A stretch of 64,000 bases of DNA from JAHEJN01 sp963787285 (GTDB lineage: Bacteria; Actinomycetota; Acidimicrobiia; Acidimicrobiales; JAHEJN01): the NCBI GenBank assembly GCA_963787285.1, contig CAWBCM010000011.1:1-64000 (forward strand). The letters run 5' to 3'. The notes beneath the pieces were generated by a model that saw only the letters and a list, made by a program, of their open reading frames with translations, was not told where the DNA came from and ran no database searches. The stretch's first letter is position 1. Every line of letters begins with the position of its first letter. Shown here in pieces: positions 1 through 7,903 of this stretch. Position numbers and translations under genes: made by a program.

Positions 1-105
1 GCCGACGCGGTGCCGGCGTCGGTGCTGCACCAGCCCCACGGGGCCATCGCCTCCGCATGTGCGGCCGACTGGCGGTCGATGCTCGACCTCCCGACCACTC
101 CGTGA
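1..105 (+). CDS. 3' end of an unidentified gene (partial)
   Basis: An open frame enters from the left edge and runs 34 codons to a TGA at 103-105. The stop overlaps the GTG start of gltX in the arrangement GTGA, which is the coupling style seen through the whole window. This makes it likely to be the real end of an upstream gene in the same operon. The visible tail ends in LPTTP and contains no motif I recognise, so no function is proposed. Confidence 0.55.
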   Translation, partial: ADAVPASVLHQPHGAIASACAADWRSMLDLPTTP

Positions 106-1508
106 GCCCGCCTCCCAGGGTTCGGTTCGCACCGGCGCCCACGGGCTTCCTGCACGTGGGCAGCGCTCGATCGGCGCTGTTCAACTGGCTGCACGCCCGC
201 CATCACGGAGGCACCTTCGTGCTGCGGATCGAGGACACCAACACCGAGCTGGTGAAGGCCGAGTACTACGACGCCATCACCGGTCCACTCGAATGGCTGG
301 GACTCGACATCGACGAGGGCCCCTACTACCAGAGCCAGCGCACCGAGCTCTATGCCGACGCAATCACGAAGCTGCTGGAGTCCGGCGACGCCTACTTCTG
401 TGACTGCACCCGGCCCGTCATCGACGCTCGGCTGGCCGAGCTGGCCGGTCGCGCCGGCTACGACGGGTTCTGTCGGGATCGTCAAGTGACCGACGGCCCT
501 GACGTCGTTGTTCGTTTCCGGGTGCCCGAATCCGGCTTCACGGTGGTCGATGACATCATCCGTGGACATGTGAGCTTCGCTCACGCCGAGCTCGAGGACT
601 TCGTGATCCGACGGAGCAACGGCACGCCGGTCTTCCTCGTGGCCAACGCCGTCGACGACGCCGACATGGCCATCACCCATGTGGTGCGCGGCGAGGATCT
701 GCTCAACACCACACCGAAGGTCCAGCTGCTGTGGCAGGCGCTCGGCTACGGCGAACCGCCGCGGTACGCGCACCTGCCGCTTCTCGTAGGTGACGATCGC
801 AAGAAGCTGTCGAAACGGAAGCAGGCGGTGGCCCTGGCCGACTTCCAGCAGGCCGGGTATCTCCCCGAGGCCATGGCCAACTACCTCGCACTGCTCGGGT
901 GGGGGCCGCCCGACGACATCGAGATCCGCCCGATGAGCGAGATCATCGAGCTCTTCACGTTGGAGGCCGTCCACAAGGCACCTGCCTACTTCGACATGAA
1001 GAAGCTCGAGCACGTCAACGCCACCTATATTCGGGCCCTCCCGGTAGACGACTTCATCGAACGCTGCGCGCCATGGCTGCTCGAGCGCGCCCCGTGGCCC
1101 GCCGACTCCTATGTGCCGGCGATCTTCGCCGAGCTCGCCCCCATCATCCAGGACAAGGCCCACACCCTGGCCGATGTGCCCGCGTTCCTCGACTGGCTCT
1201 TCCTGGCCGAGCCACCGCCCGACGCCTACTCGTGGAAGAAGGCAATGGTCGACGGACGGGCCGCGCCCGAGATGATCGACGGGGTGTTGGCTCGGCTCGA
1301 CGACGTCGAGTGGACCGCCGACGCGATGTACGCGCTCGTGTCGGAGGTCGGTGCGGCCAACGATCTGAAGCTGGGCAAGGCGCAGGCTCCCATTCGGGTC
1401 GCCGTCACCGGTCGCACCGTCGGCTTGCCGCTCTTCGAGTCGATCGTCTTGTTGCCACGCGATGAGGTACGCCGCCGACTCGTCGCCGCGCGTGAGCGTC
1501 TGGAGTGA
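102..1508 (+). CDS. gltX: Glutamyl-tRNA synthetase
   Basis: Class I aminoacyl-tRNA synthetase that charges tRNA-Glu with glutamate in the cytoplasm. The HIGH-type motif is seen as GFLHVGSAR near the N-terminus and the KMSKS-type loop as KKLSKRK near residue 250. RFAPAPTG and FVLRIEDTN are typical of GlxRS. The product is about 468 residues, a normal length. I chose the GTG at 102 because translation from it begins SPPPRVRFAPAPTG, the usual N-terminus, and because it overlaps the preceding stop as GTGA. An ATG at 57 is in frame but adds an atypical leader. The gene ends in a second GTGA overlap with the YdcF-like gene. A tRNA-Glu gene lies about 800 bases downstream. Confidence 0.96.
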   Translation: MSPPPRVRFAPAPTGFLHVGSARSALFNWLHARHHGGTFVLRIEDTNTELVKAEYYDAITGPLEWLGLDIDEGPYYQSQRTELYADAITKLLESGDAYFCDCTRPVIDARLAELAGRAGYDGFCRDRQVTDGPDVVVRFRVPESGFTVVDDIIRGHVSFAHAELEDFVIRRSNGTPVFLVANAVDDADMAITHVVRGEDLLNTTPKVQLLWQALGYGEPPRYAHLPLLVGDDRKKLSKRKQAVALADFQQAGYLPEAMANYLALLGWGPPDDIEIRPMSEIIELFTLEAVHKAPAYFDMKKLEHVNATYIRALPVDDFIERCAPWLLERAPWPADSYVPAIFAELAPIIQDKAHTLADVPAFLDWLFLAEPPPDAYSWKKAMVDGRAAPEMIDGVLARLDDVEWTADAMYALVSEVGAANDLKLGKAQAPIRVAVTGRTVGLPLFESIVLLPRDEVRRRLVAARERLE

Positions 1509-2116
1509 CCGTGGAGCGCAGTCGTCGGTTCCGGTTGATCGCCTGGAGCCTCGTCGGCCTGCTGAGCATCGGCGTCCTGTACGTTGGCGTCACCTTCGTC
1601 CAGGTGTGGCGCGGATCCACCGTCGATCAACGACGCGAAGTGGACGCCATCGTCGTCTTGGGCGCCGCGCAGTACGACGGCGCGCCGTCTCCGGTCTTCG
1701 AGCGCCGGCTGCGCCACGCATTCGACCTCTATCGGGCCGACCTGGCCGGCGTGGTGGTCACGACCGGCTCGAAGCTCGAAGGCGATCGGTTCACCGAGGG
1801 CTTTGCGGGGTACGACTTCCTGCGCGGCCTCGGCGTGCCCGATGCCGACATTCTCGTCGTCGTCGACGGGAAGAACACCTGGGAGCAACTCACGGCGACT
1901 CAGGCGGTCCTGCGGGAGAGAGGGCTGTCGTCGGTTCTGCTGGTGACCGACGGGTACCACGCGTACCGGTCCCGGCTGGTGGCCGAGGCGGTCGGTCTCG
2001 ACGTGTTCGTCTCACCGACCGATGGTGAGTCGTCGTTCTTCGAACTGACGCGCGAGACCGCAGCCGTTTCGCTCGGTCGCGTGTTCGGATTCCGGCGCCT
2101 TTCGAACGTGAGCTGA
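1505..2116 (+). CDS. YdcF/SanA-like (DUF218) membrane-anchored protein
   Basis: A 203-residue protein with one N-terminal membrane segment (about residues 9-30) and a DUF218 domain. The family signature is visible as DAIVVLGAAQYDG, followed by a conserved VVTTGSK strand and LLVTDGYHAYRS. Members of the family act in envelope biology (SanA, YdcF, ElyC), but the reaction is not settled, so only a cell-envelope role is inferred. The GTG start overlaps the gltX stop by four bases, which implies translational coupling. Two tRNA genes follow. Confidence 0.85.
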   Translation: MTVERSRRFRLIAWSLVGLLSIGVLYVGVTFVQVWRGSTVDQRREVDAIVVLGAAQYDGAPSPVFERRLRHAFDLYRADLAGVVVTTGSKLEGDRFTEGFAGYDFLRGLGVPDADILVVVDGKNTWEQLTATQAVLRERGLSSVLLVTDGYHAYRSRLVAEAVGLDVFVSPTDGESSFFELTRETAAVSLGRVFGFRRLSNVS

Positions 2117-2164
2117 GGCCGGTGGTCGAACCCCAGGTGCCGGATAGGATCGAGGCCCGCCCAT

Positions 2165-2236
2165 TCGGGGGTGGTGTAATTGGCAACACAGCTGGTTCTG
2201 GTCCAGTCGTTGGGGGTTCGAGTCCTCCCCCCCGAG
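2165..2236 (+). tRNA. tRNA-Gln (CTG anticodon)
   Basis: A complete cloverleaf can be drawn. The acceptor stem TCGGGGG pairs with CCCCCGA, the D arm is GTGT/ACAC, the anticodon stem GCTGG/CCAGT encloses the loop TTCTGGT with anticodon CTG, and the T arm is GGGGG/CCTCC around TTCGAGT. The discriminator base is G and the CCA end is not fully encoded. Confidence 0.95.
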
Positions 2237-2292
2237 CAAATGCCGTAGCACTGGCTAAGATGCTGCGGTCCACCGCTCCTCCGGAGCGTCGC

Positions 2293-2365
2293 GCCCCGTT
2301 CGTCTAGCGGCCTAGGACGCCGGCCTCTCACGCCGGTAACACGGGTTCAAATCCCGTACGGGGTA
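2293..2365 (+). tRNA. tRNA-Glu (CTC anticodon)
   Basis: The acceptor stem GCCCCGT pairs with ACGGGGT, the anticodon stem CCGGC/GCCGG encloses CTCTCAC with anticodon CTC, and the T loop is TTCAAAT. CCA is encoded directly after the discriminator A (2366-2368), unlike the neighbouring tRNA-Gln. Confidence 0.95.
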
Positions 2366-2411
2366 CCAGTCGTCGCACTCACCAGGCTCGCCGTCGTCGA
2401 TCGAGGAACCG

Positions 2412-3047
2412 ATGAGCTCGAAGCCCGCCGGCATCACCTTCGACCAGCTGGTCGAGGTCGTCGAAGCAGGCGCAAGCGGGACCGAACCGTGGCTGGTTGG
2501 CCTCGTCGGTCCGCCTGGGGCAGGAAAGTCGACGATGGCCCGACTTCTCGCCGACCGACTCGGCCCTCGTGCGGTCGTCGTGGGCATGGATGGGTTCCAT
2601 CTCCGATCGTCGGTACTGGCGAGGCTCGACCTGGCCCAGGTGAAGGGCGCCCCCGAGACCTTCGATGCCGACGGGTTCGTGCACCTGCTCGAGCAGATCC
2701 GCCGTCGCCCGCCGGGGACCACGGTGTATGCACCGACCTTCGATCGGCTGCAGGAGGAACCGATTGCGGCGGCTACAGCAGTGATGCCCGAGCATGAGAT
2801 CGTCGTCGTCGAGGGCAACTACCTGCTCTCCGACGGGCCGTGGACTCCGGTGCGGGATCTCCTCGACCTGATCGTCTACGTCGATCTGGATCCGGTGCTG
2901 AGACGCGAGCGGCTGGTGGCACGACACACGGTGCACGGGCGCACGCCGCAACAGGCAAGGGCCTGGGTCGATCGCAGCGACGAGGCCAATGCTGCGCTCG
3001 TCGAGGCGACCCGTCACCGAGCCGACTGGTGCCTACCCGGTCCGTGA
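2412..3047 (+). CDS. Nucleoside/nucleotide kinase family protein (uridine kinase-like P-loop kinase)
   Basis: A 211-residue cytoplasmic kinase. The Walker A loop is GPPGAGKST near residue 33. It is followed by a GMDGFHL segment and by VVVEGNYLL with WTPVRDLLDLIVYVD, the pattern of the uridine kinase/pantothenate kinase-like fructose-operon kinases (YggC/FrcK type). The substrate cannot be read from the sequence. The start ATG lies just after tRNA-Glu. The gene stands alone, with a convergent neighbour downstream. Confidence 0.85.
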   Translation: MSSKPAGITFDQLVEVVEAGASGTEPWLVGLVGPPGAGKSTMARLLADRLGPRAVVVGMDGFHLRSSVLARLDLAQVKGAPETFDADGFVHLLEQIRRRPPGTTVYAPTFDRLQEEPIAAATAVMPEHEIVVVEGNYLLSDGPWTPVRDLLDLIVYVDLDPVLRRERLVARHTVHGRTPQQARAWVDRSDEANAALVEATRHRADWCLPGP

Positions 3048-3088
3048 GAACGGTGCCGCCCATCGGTTCGGTGGCGCGTCTCGGTCTT

Positions 3089-3784
3089 TCAGCAGACGGG
3101 GGTGGGGACCGGGGTCGGCGGCACGGCGGTGGGTGGCGGAGGCGGCGTCGGCGTGGGTGGAGGAACGGGCGTCGGCGTCGCGGTCGGGACGGGGGTCGGC
3201 GTGGGTGGGGGAACGGGGGTCGGCGTCGCCGTTGGCTCGACGGTGACGGTCGGGGACGGGTCGGGCTTCGGGGGTCCCGCGGTGTTCACCGTGGTTCCGA
3301 CGGCACACGGGGTCGGTGTGGGCGGGCGAGCCGGCGTCGGTGTCGGTGTCGAGGATCGCTGCGGTGTCGGGGTGTTGGTGACCGTAGGCGTCTGCGTCGG
3401 TGTGGGCCGCGGGGTTCGGGTCGGCGTCGGCCGCGGTTCGGGAGAGGGGGTGCGTGTCGGGGTCGGTTCGTTGGTGGGCGTGGGCGTGGCGACCTCGGCA
3501 ACCGTTACCGGCTCGTCTCCGGTGGTGACCGTTGTCGGTGAGTCGCCGCCGCCGCCACCGAACTGGAAGCCGAGGAGACCGAGGCAGAAGACGACGACTG
3601 CAGTGACGCCGAGTCGGGCCAGCCGACGGCGCCGGCGACGATTGGCCTCGGCCACCTCGTAGGAGCTCGGTGGCGCGACCGATCCCTTCGTGCCTTCCGA
3701 TGTCGCGACGCCGAACAGGTCGAGGCCGAGGTCGTCGAGACCCGCCTCCTCCGAGGCGTCGCCGTCGCCCGGTGGATCTGCCAT
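3089..3784 (-). CDS. Membrane-anchored Thr-Pro-rich repeat protein
   Basis: A 231-residue protein of unknown function. Residues 1-58 are acidic and then very basic (NRRRRRRLARL). One membrane helix follows at about 59-76 (VTAVVVFCLGLLGFQF). The remaining 150 residues are a low-complexity stalk of TPTPT and PPPTPTP units with a single Cys in CAVGTTV and a terminal Cys. The topology suggests a cytoplasmic N-terminus and an extracellular, possibly O-mannosylated stalk; that is inference. It lies 50 bases after hisI on the same strand. The opposite strand reads as a Gly-Val repeat and is not a gene. Confidence 0.7.
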   Translation of the reverse strand: MADPPGDGDASEEAGLDDLGLDLFGVATSEGTKGSVAPPSSYEVAEANRRRRRRLARLGVTAVVVFCLGLLGFQFGGGGGDSPTTVTTGDEPVTVAEVATPTPTNEPTPTRTPSPEPRPTPTRTPRPTPTQTPTVTNTPTPQRSSTPTPTPARPPTPTPCAVGTTVNTAGPPKPDPSPTVTVEPTATPTPVPPPTPTPVPTATPTPVPPPTPTPPPPPTAVPPTPVPTPVC

Positions 3785-3834
3785 GGCTCACGATGGTAGA
3801 GGGCCCACCACCCCTGATCGGGGTACCCCCGAGC

Positions 3835-4251
3835 TCAGTCGACGAAGCGGAGGCGGGTGGGGCTCTCGACCACGCGGTAGTAGCAGCCCGATCGGCTGAC
3901 GCCTTCGGCGTCATGGGTGTGGCAGGCACCGGCGCCGTCGCGGCGTACCCGGTAGAGCAGCGAGTTCTGTTCGCAGTTCACCCCTACGTCGACCACGGTG
4001 AGCGTGTCGCCCGAGGTGGCTCCCTTGTGCCACAGCACGTTTCGCGACGTGGAGTACAGCACCGCCTGGCCGCGCTCGAGGGTCGCTCGGAACGCCTCCT
4101 CGTTGGCGTAGCCGACGAAGAGCACCTCGCCGGTGTCGACCTCCTGCAGGACCACGGGCACCACCTGATGCCCGGCTGCGCCGATCTTGGCGAGCTTGGC
4201 GAAGTCGAGGGCCAGGGCCGTGCCTTCTTCGAGTTCATGGTGGTCGGTCAC
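3835..4251 (-). CDS. hisI: HisI-type phosphoribosyl-AMP cyclohydrolase
   Basis: A 138-residue protein of the PRA-CH family, which opens the adenine ring of phosphoribosyl-AMP in histidine synthesis. The motifs LWHKGATSGD, GACHTHD and SGCYYR are present, with three cysteines placed as for the zinc site. The usual DCDxDA segment, which supplies metal-binding aspartates, reads NCEQNSLL here. This marks it as the variant subfamily, so the classical activity is likely but not certain. It sits between an SLC13 permease and a Thr-Pro-rich membrane protein on the same strand, with no other his genes in view. Confidence 0.8.
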   Translation of the reverse strand: MTDHHELEEGTALALDFAKLAKIGAAGHQVVPVVLQEVDTGEVLFVGYANEEAFRATLERGQAVLYSTSRNVLWHKGATSGDTLTVVDVGVNCEQNSLLYRVRRDGAGACHTHDAEGVSRSGCYYRVVESPTRLRFVD

Positions 4252-4297
4252 CGACTCACCCTATTCAGGCCCGACGCCGGGTCGACACCGATTGCCG

Positions 4298-6070
4298 TCA
4301 CAGCGGGAACACCAGCGGGATCATCACCAGTCCACCGCCGAACACGACGAGGGTGATCGGCGCCCCGACGCGCGTGAAATCGGTGAATCGGTAGCCGCCC
4401 ATGCTCCACACCATCGTGTTGGTCTGATACCCGATGGGCGTGAGGAACGAACACGATGCCATCACCAGGATGCCGAGGGCGAGGCTGCGCAGTTCCACAT
4501 CGGACTGTTCGGCGACGACAACGGCGATGGGGAACACGAGCGCGGCGGCCGCGTTGTTCGAGAGCAGCTCGGTGGCGACGAGGGTGGCGATCATGATTCC
4601 CGCCAGCACGCCCACCGGACCCAGCGGTTCGAAGGCGCCCACCAGTGCGTCGGCCGCTTCGGTGGCCAGCCCGCTCACCGCGGCCGCATCGCCCAAACCG
4701 AAGCTGAAGGCGATCATCAGGATCACGTCGAGGTTGATCGACCGACGGGCTTCCGAGGGTGTGATAACCCGTGCGACCACGAGGAAGAGTGCGGCGCCAA
4801 CGGCGGTTTTGGTGAGATCGACCAGACCCGAGCCGGCCAACACGACGAGCGCGAGGATCGTGGCTTCGACGACCCGAACGCCATAGCGCCGCACGGGGGT
4901 GGTCTCCTCGAGCGGGGCGACGAGCGCGAAGTCGGGCAGATCACGGGTGCGGTTGCGGAAACCCGATTCGGCCACGGTCACCAGCACGTCGCCGCCGCGC
5001 AGCGTGATCTCACCCAGCTTTCCGGTGAGTCGCGCACCGGTACGGTGCACGGCGACCACTGCCGCATGGTGCCGGTCTCGAAAGCTCGTCTCCTTCAGCG
5101 TGCGACCGGCCAGCGGTCCGCTGTCGGCAACGACGGCTTCGAAGAACCGCTGCCCGGGGTGCGCGCTCGAAGCGAAGTGGCGATCGTGGGGCATCGAGAG
5201 GCCGGGCCGGTTCTGGAGATCGAGGACGGACTCGATGTTGCCGCTGAAGATCAACCGGTCGCCGGCTCGCACCAGATCCGTGGGTGACACCGGCGCGATC
5301 ACTCGGTCGCGCCGTTCGATCTGTATGAGGTAGACGCCGTCGAGGTCGCGGAGGTTGGCGTCGGCAACCGTACGGCCGATCAGCGGGCTGTCGTCGTCGA
5401 CGAGCATCTCCACCGTGTACTCGCGGACGCGAGCGAGGTCGTCGGCGGGGGCCACACGATCGGGTAGTAGTACCGGTGCCAGGGCGATCAACAGTGATGC
5501 GCCGGCGACGGCGATCGGGAGGCCGACCGGGGTGATGGAGAAGACCGAGAAGGGCTCGGCGCCTGCCTGCTCGAGGAAGCCGTTCACCACGAGGTTCGTC
5601 GAGGTTCCCAGCACGGTGATGACGCCGCCCAGAACGGCCGCGTAGGAGAGGGGAAGCAGTAGTCGTGAGGACGCGATGCCGTGTCGGCGCCCCCACGCCG
5701 TGGCACGCGGGGCGAGGAGGGCCACCAGTGGCGTGTTGGCCACGAACGCGGAACCGATGACGGTGGGAACCACCATGCGGGCCTGAGCGGCGCGTTCGGA
5801 TCGCGGCTGCCGCTCACCGAGGGCCCGGGCGGTCAGGCCACCCAGAGCGCCGGTGTGCTCGGCGGCGCCGGCGACCACGTAGAGCGCCGCGACCGTGATC
5901 GGTGCCGAGTTGGAGAAGCCGGAGAACGCGCCGTCGAACTCGATGACGTCGAGCAGATAGAGACCGCAGACCGCCCCGGCCATGGCCACCGCCGGCGCCA
6001 TGCGTTCGGTCACGAAGACCACCACCATCACCGCGACCATCCCGAGAGTGATCCAGGCGTCAGTCGGCAT
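4298..6070 (-). CDS. SLC13-family permease with two TrkA-C domains
   Basis: A 590-residue inner-membrane protein. The N-terminal block of membrane helices (about 1-200) and the C-terminal block (about 400-590, ending in VVFGGGLVMIPLVFPL) frame two soluble RCK-C/TrkA-C domains near residues 215-300 and 305-375, which begin PLIGRTVADANL and PLAGRTLKETSF. This is the architecture of the DASS/SLC13 permeases that carry dicarboxylates, sulfate or other anions. The ion cannot be assigned. The gene is divergent from the CoA transferase, with about 140 bases between them, and may lead a reverse-strand unit with hisI. Confidence 0.88.
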   Translation of the reverse strand: MPTDAWITLGMVAVMVVVFVTERMAPAVAMAGAVCGLYLLDVIEFDGAFSGFSNSAPITVAALYVVAGAAEHTGALGGLTARALGERQPRSERAAQARMVVPTVIGSAFVANTPLVALLAPRATAWGRRHGIASSRLLLPLSYAAVLGGVITVLGTSTNLVVNGFLEQAGAEPFSVFSITPVGLPIAVAGASLLIALAPVLLPDRVAPADDLARVREYTVEMLVDDDSPLIGRTVADANLRDLDGVYLIQIERRDRVIAPVSPTDLVRAGDRLIFSGNIESVLDLQNRPGLSMPHDRHFASSAHPGQRFFEAVVADSGPLAGRTLKETSFRDRHHAAVVAVHRTGARLTGKLGEITLRGGDVLVTVAESGFRNRTRDLPDFALVAPLEETTPVRRYGVRVVEATILALVVLAGSGLVDLTKTAVGAALFLVVARVITPSEARRSINLDVILMIAFSFGLGDAAAVSGLATEAADALVGAFEPLGPVGVLAGIMIATLVATELLSNNAAAALVFPIAVVVAEQSDVELRSLALGILVMASCSFLTPIGYQTNTMVWSMGGYRFTDFTRVGAPITLVVFGGGLVMIPLVFPL

Positions 6071-6210
6071 CGGGTGGTCCGCTCCGCGAGCGACGATGAG
6101 TCACGGGGCCATTCTGCCCGGCCAGGTTGCACGGCGGAGTCATGCGCCCACGCCGGTTGCGACGGCTGCGCCGTCTGGCGCCGCCGCCACCGGCACGCCA
6201 CGATGACCGC

Positions 6211-7383
6211 ATGCTGGAATCGCTGCGCGTCGTCGAGCTCGGGCTCTGGGTGGCCGGCCCGGCCGCAACCGGGGTGATGGCCGACCTCGGCGCCGACGTC
6301 ATCAAGGTCGAGTCTCCGGCGGGTGACCCGATGCGCCAGCTGTTCCGCGCTTTCGGTGTCGAGGTCGACGTGGTGCCCCCGTTCGATCTGGACAATCGGG
6401 GCAAGCGATCCGTCGTCCTCGATCTGGCGGAGGCGAACCAGCTCGAGACGATGCACGAGCTCCTGGCCACGGCCGACGTCTTCGTGACGAACCTGCGGCC
6501 GGCCGCGCTCGAGCGACTCGGGCTCGATCCCGGCACGGTGACCGCGCGCCACGAGCGACTCGTCTACGCCGCCATCACGGGCTACGGGCGCGTCGGCGCC
6601 GACCGCGATCGTGCCGGCTACGACGTGGGTGCGTTCTGGGCGCGCTCAGGGGCGGCCGACACCATGACGCCGCCGGGCGTGGCGCCCAGCAACTTCCGTC
6701 CGGGTTTCGGCGATCACGTCACCGCCATCACTGCGGTTGCCGGCGTCCTGGCAGCAGTGCAGGAGCGGTCGGTGACGGGGAAGGGCCGAGTGATCGATGT
6801 CTCGCTGCTCGGTACCGGCATCTGGGTGATGGGTTGGGACATGAGCATCCAGCTCTGGTTCGACCGGATCTCCTCCACCCGGCCTCGTGAGCGACACGAC
6901 GCCCCGATGGTGAACTCGTATCGTGCCGGCGACGATCGGTGGTTCTGGCTGCTCGGCCTCGAACAGGACCGTCACTGGCTGCCGACGCTGACGGCGCTCG
7001 ACCGCCTCGACCTGGCCGAGCATCCCGACTACGCGACCGCTTCGTTGCGAATGGCGAACAGCGAAACCCTGATCGCCCTGCTCGACTCGGAGTTCGACGC
7101 GCAACCGCGTGCGCACTGGATCGATCGGTTCGACGAGGTCGGTGTGTGGTGGGCGCCGGTGAGCACCTTGGCCGATGCCGCGGCCGACCCCCAGGCGGCC
7201 GCGGCCGGGGCCTTCACCACCATCCCGCACGACGGACCGCCGTATCGTTCGGTCGCCGCGCCGATCGGCTTCAGCGGCGCGCCGCCGACGAGAGCCGTGC
7301 CGGCGCTGGGCCAACACACCGAGGAGATCCTCGCGGAGCTCGCGGCACAACGAAACGATCCGTCGGCCGAGTCGAGCGGCTAG
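6211..7383 (+). CDS. CaiB/BaiF-family CoA transferase
   Basis: A class III CoA transferase of about 390 residues that moves CoA between organic acids. The N-terminal MLESLRVVELGLWVAGPAAT and DLGADVIKVES are the family hallmark. RAGYDVGAFW carries the Asp expected to form the acyl-aspartyl intermediate, and TNLRPAALERLGL and GRVIDVSLLGT are also typical. I chose ATG 6211 because the protein then opens at the conserved strand; an in-frame ATG at 6127 adds an Arg-rich leader. The stop TAG (7381-7383) shares the palindrome CTAG with the stop of the convergent HTH gene. Confidence 0.92.
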   Translation: MLESLRVVELGLWVAGPAATGVMADLGADVIKVESPAGDPMRQLFRAFGVEVDVVPPFDLDNRGKRSVVLDLAEANQLETMHELLATADVFVTNLRPAALERLGLDPGTVTARHERLVYAAITGYGRVGADRDRAGYDVGAFWARSGAADTMTPPGVAPSNFRPGFGDHVTAITAVAGVLAAVQERSVTGKGRVIDVSLLGTGIWVMGWDMSIQLWFDRISSTRPRERHDAPMVNSYRAGDDRWFWLLGLEQDRHWLPTLTALDRLDLAEHPDYATASLRMANSETLIALLDSEFDAQPRAHWIDRFDEVGVWWAPVSTLADAAADPQAAAAGAFTTIPHDGPPYRSVAAPIGFSGAPPTRAVPALGQHTEEILAELAAQRNDPSAESSG

Positions 7384-7748
7384 GCCCCCGGCGTCTCGAA
7401 AGCGCTCTTCTGCTTGAGCAGCGCTGACACCCGCTGACGCGAGACGCCGTAGAGCTCGGCGATGGCGGCGATGGTCATCCCTTCGCTCCGCAGCGTCTGG
7501 GCGTGTGCGGTGCGGAGCTGCGCGCCGATGGTCTGGAGCACCTCGATGTTGGTCGAGATCAACTCGACCGTGGTCGGTAGTGGAAGTGAGGTCATGAGAT
7601 CACTCAGTCGTTCGCCGCGATCGAGCCCTTCGCGAATCAGGGCTAGGCGGCGAAGGACGTCATTGCTGCGAACGAGATTGTCGAGCGAGGCCCGCTCGAG
7701 CTGATCGAGGGACGCTCGCAGTCGGTCGTAGGCGGAGGAGGATTCCAT
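7380..7748 (-). CDS. Small helix-turn-helix protein
   Basis: A 122-residue protein. The first 85 residues are predicted helical with leucine-rich spacing. The C-terminus has a clear helix-turn-helix, GMTIAAIAELYGVSRQRVSALLKQ in two parts (GMTIAAIAELYG and VSRQRVSALLKQ), like resolvase and sigma region 4 types. It is probably a DNA-binding regulator. ATG 7748 is taken as start; a TTG at 7778 is in frame but lies inside the inverted repeat. The gene converges on the CoA transferase, and both stops sit in CTAG at 7380-7383. Confidence 0.75.
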   Translation of the reverse strand: MESSSAYDRLRASLDQLERASLDNLVRSNDVLRRLALIREGLDRGERLSDLMTSLPLPTTVELISTNIEVLQTIGAQLRTAHAQTLRSEGMTIAAIAELYGVSRQRVSALLKQKSAFETPGA

Positions 7749-7774
7749 GACGTTGCCTGACGGTACCACCGGTG

Positions 7775-7803
7775 TCAATAGCTCTTGCCGAAATGGCTAT
7801 TGA
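7775..7803. promoter_or_regulatory. Candidate operator: 8-bp perfect inverted repeat
   Basis: TCAATAGC (7775-7782) and GCTATTGA (7796-7803) are perfect inverted repeats 13 bases apart, 27 bases upstream of the HTH gene start. On the minus strand a TTGACA (7778-7773) overlaps the proximal half. The AT-rich palindrome stands out in GC-rich DNA. Autoregulation by the HTH protein is inferred from position only. Confidence 0.5.
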
Positions 7804-7857
7804 CCTCGCCTCGAACGGGTTCTAGGTTTGCTGGCGGCGGGAACGGGCGGCGACGGA

Positions 7858-7882
7858 GGCCCTGCGAGAGAGTCGCAGGGCC
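7858..7882 (-). terminator. Hairpin after the RdhA-like gene
   Basis: GGCCCTGCGA (7858-7867) and TCGCAGGGCC (7873-7882) form a perfect 10-bp stem with a 5-base loop, 21 bases beyond the stop of the reductive-dehalogenase-like gene. No T-run follows on either strand, so it may stabilise the RNA or act as a weak terminator. Confidence 0.5.
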
Positions 7883-7903
7883 CCTTCGCGGGCACTGGGC
7901 CGA

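Noticed and set aside
3102..3662. Long Gly-Val repeat reading frame on the plus strand
   Set aside because: It is the complement of the Thr-Pro codons of the minus-strand membrane protein, which has a proper start and membrane helix.
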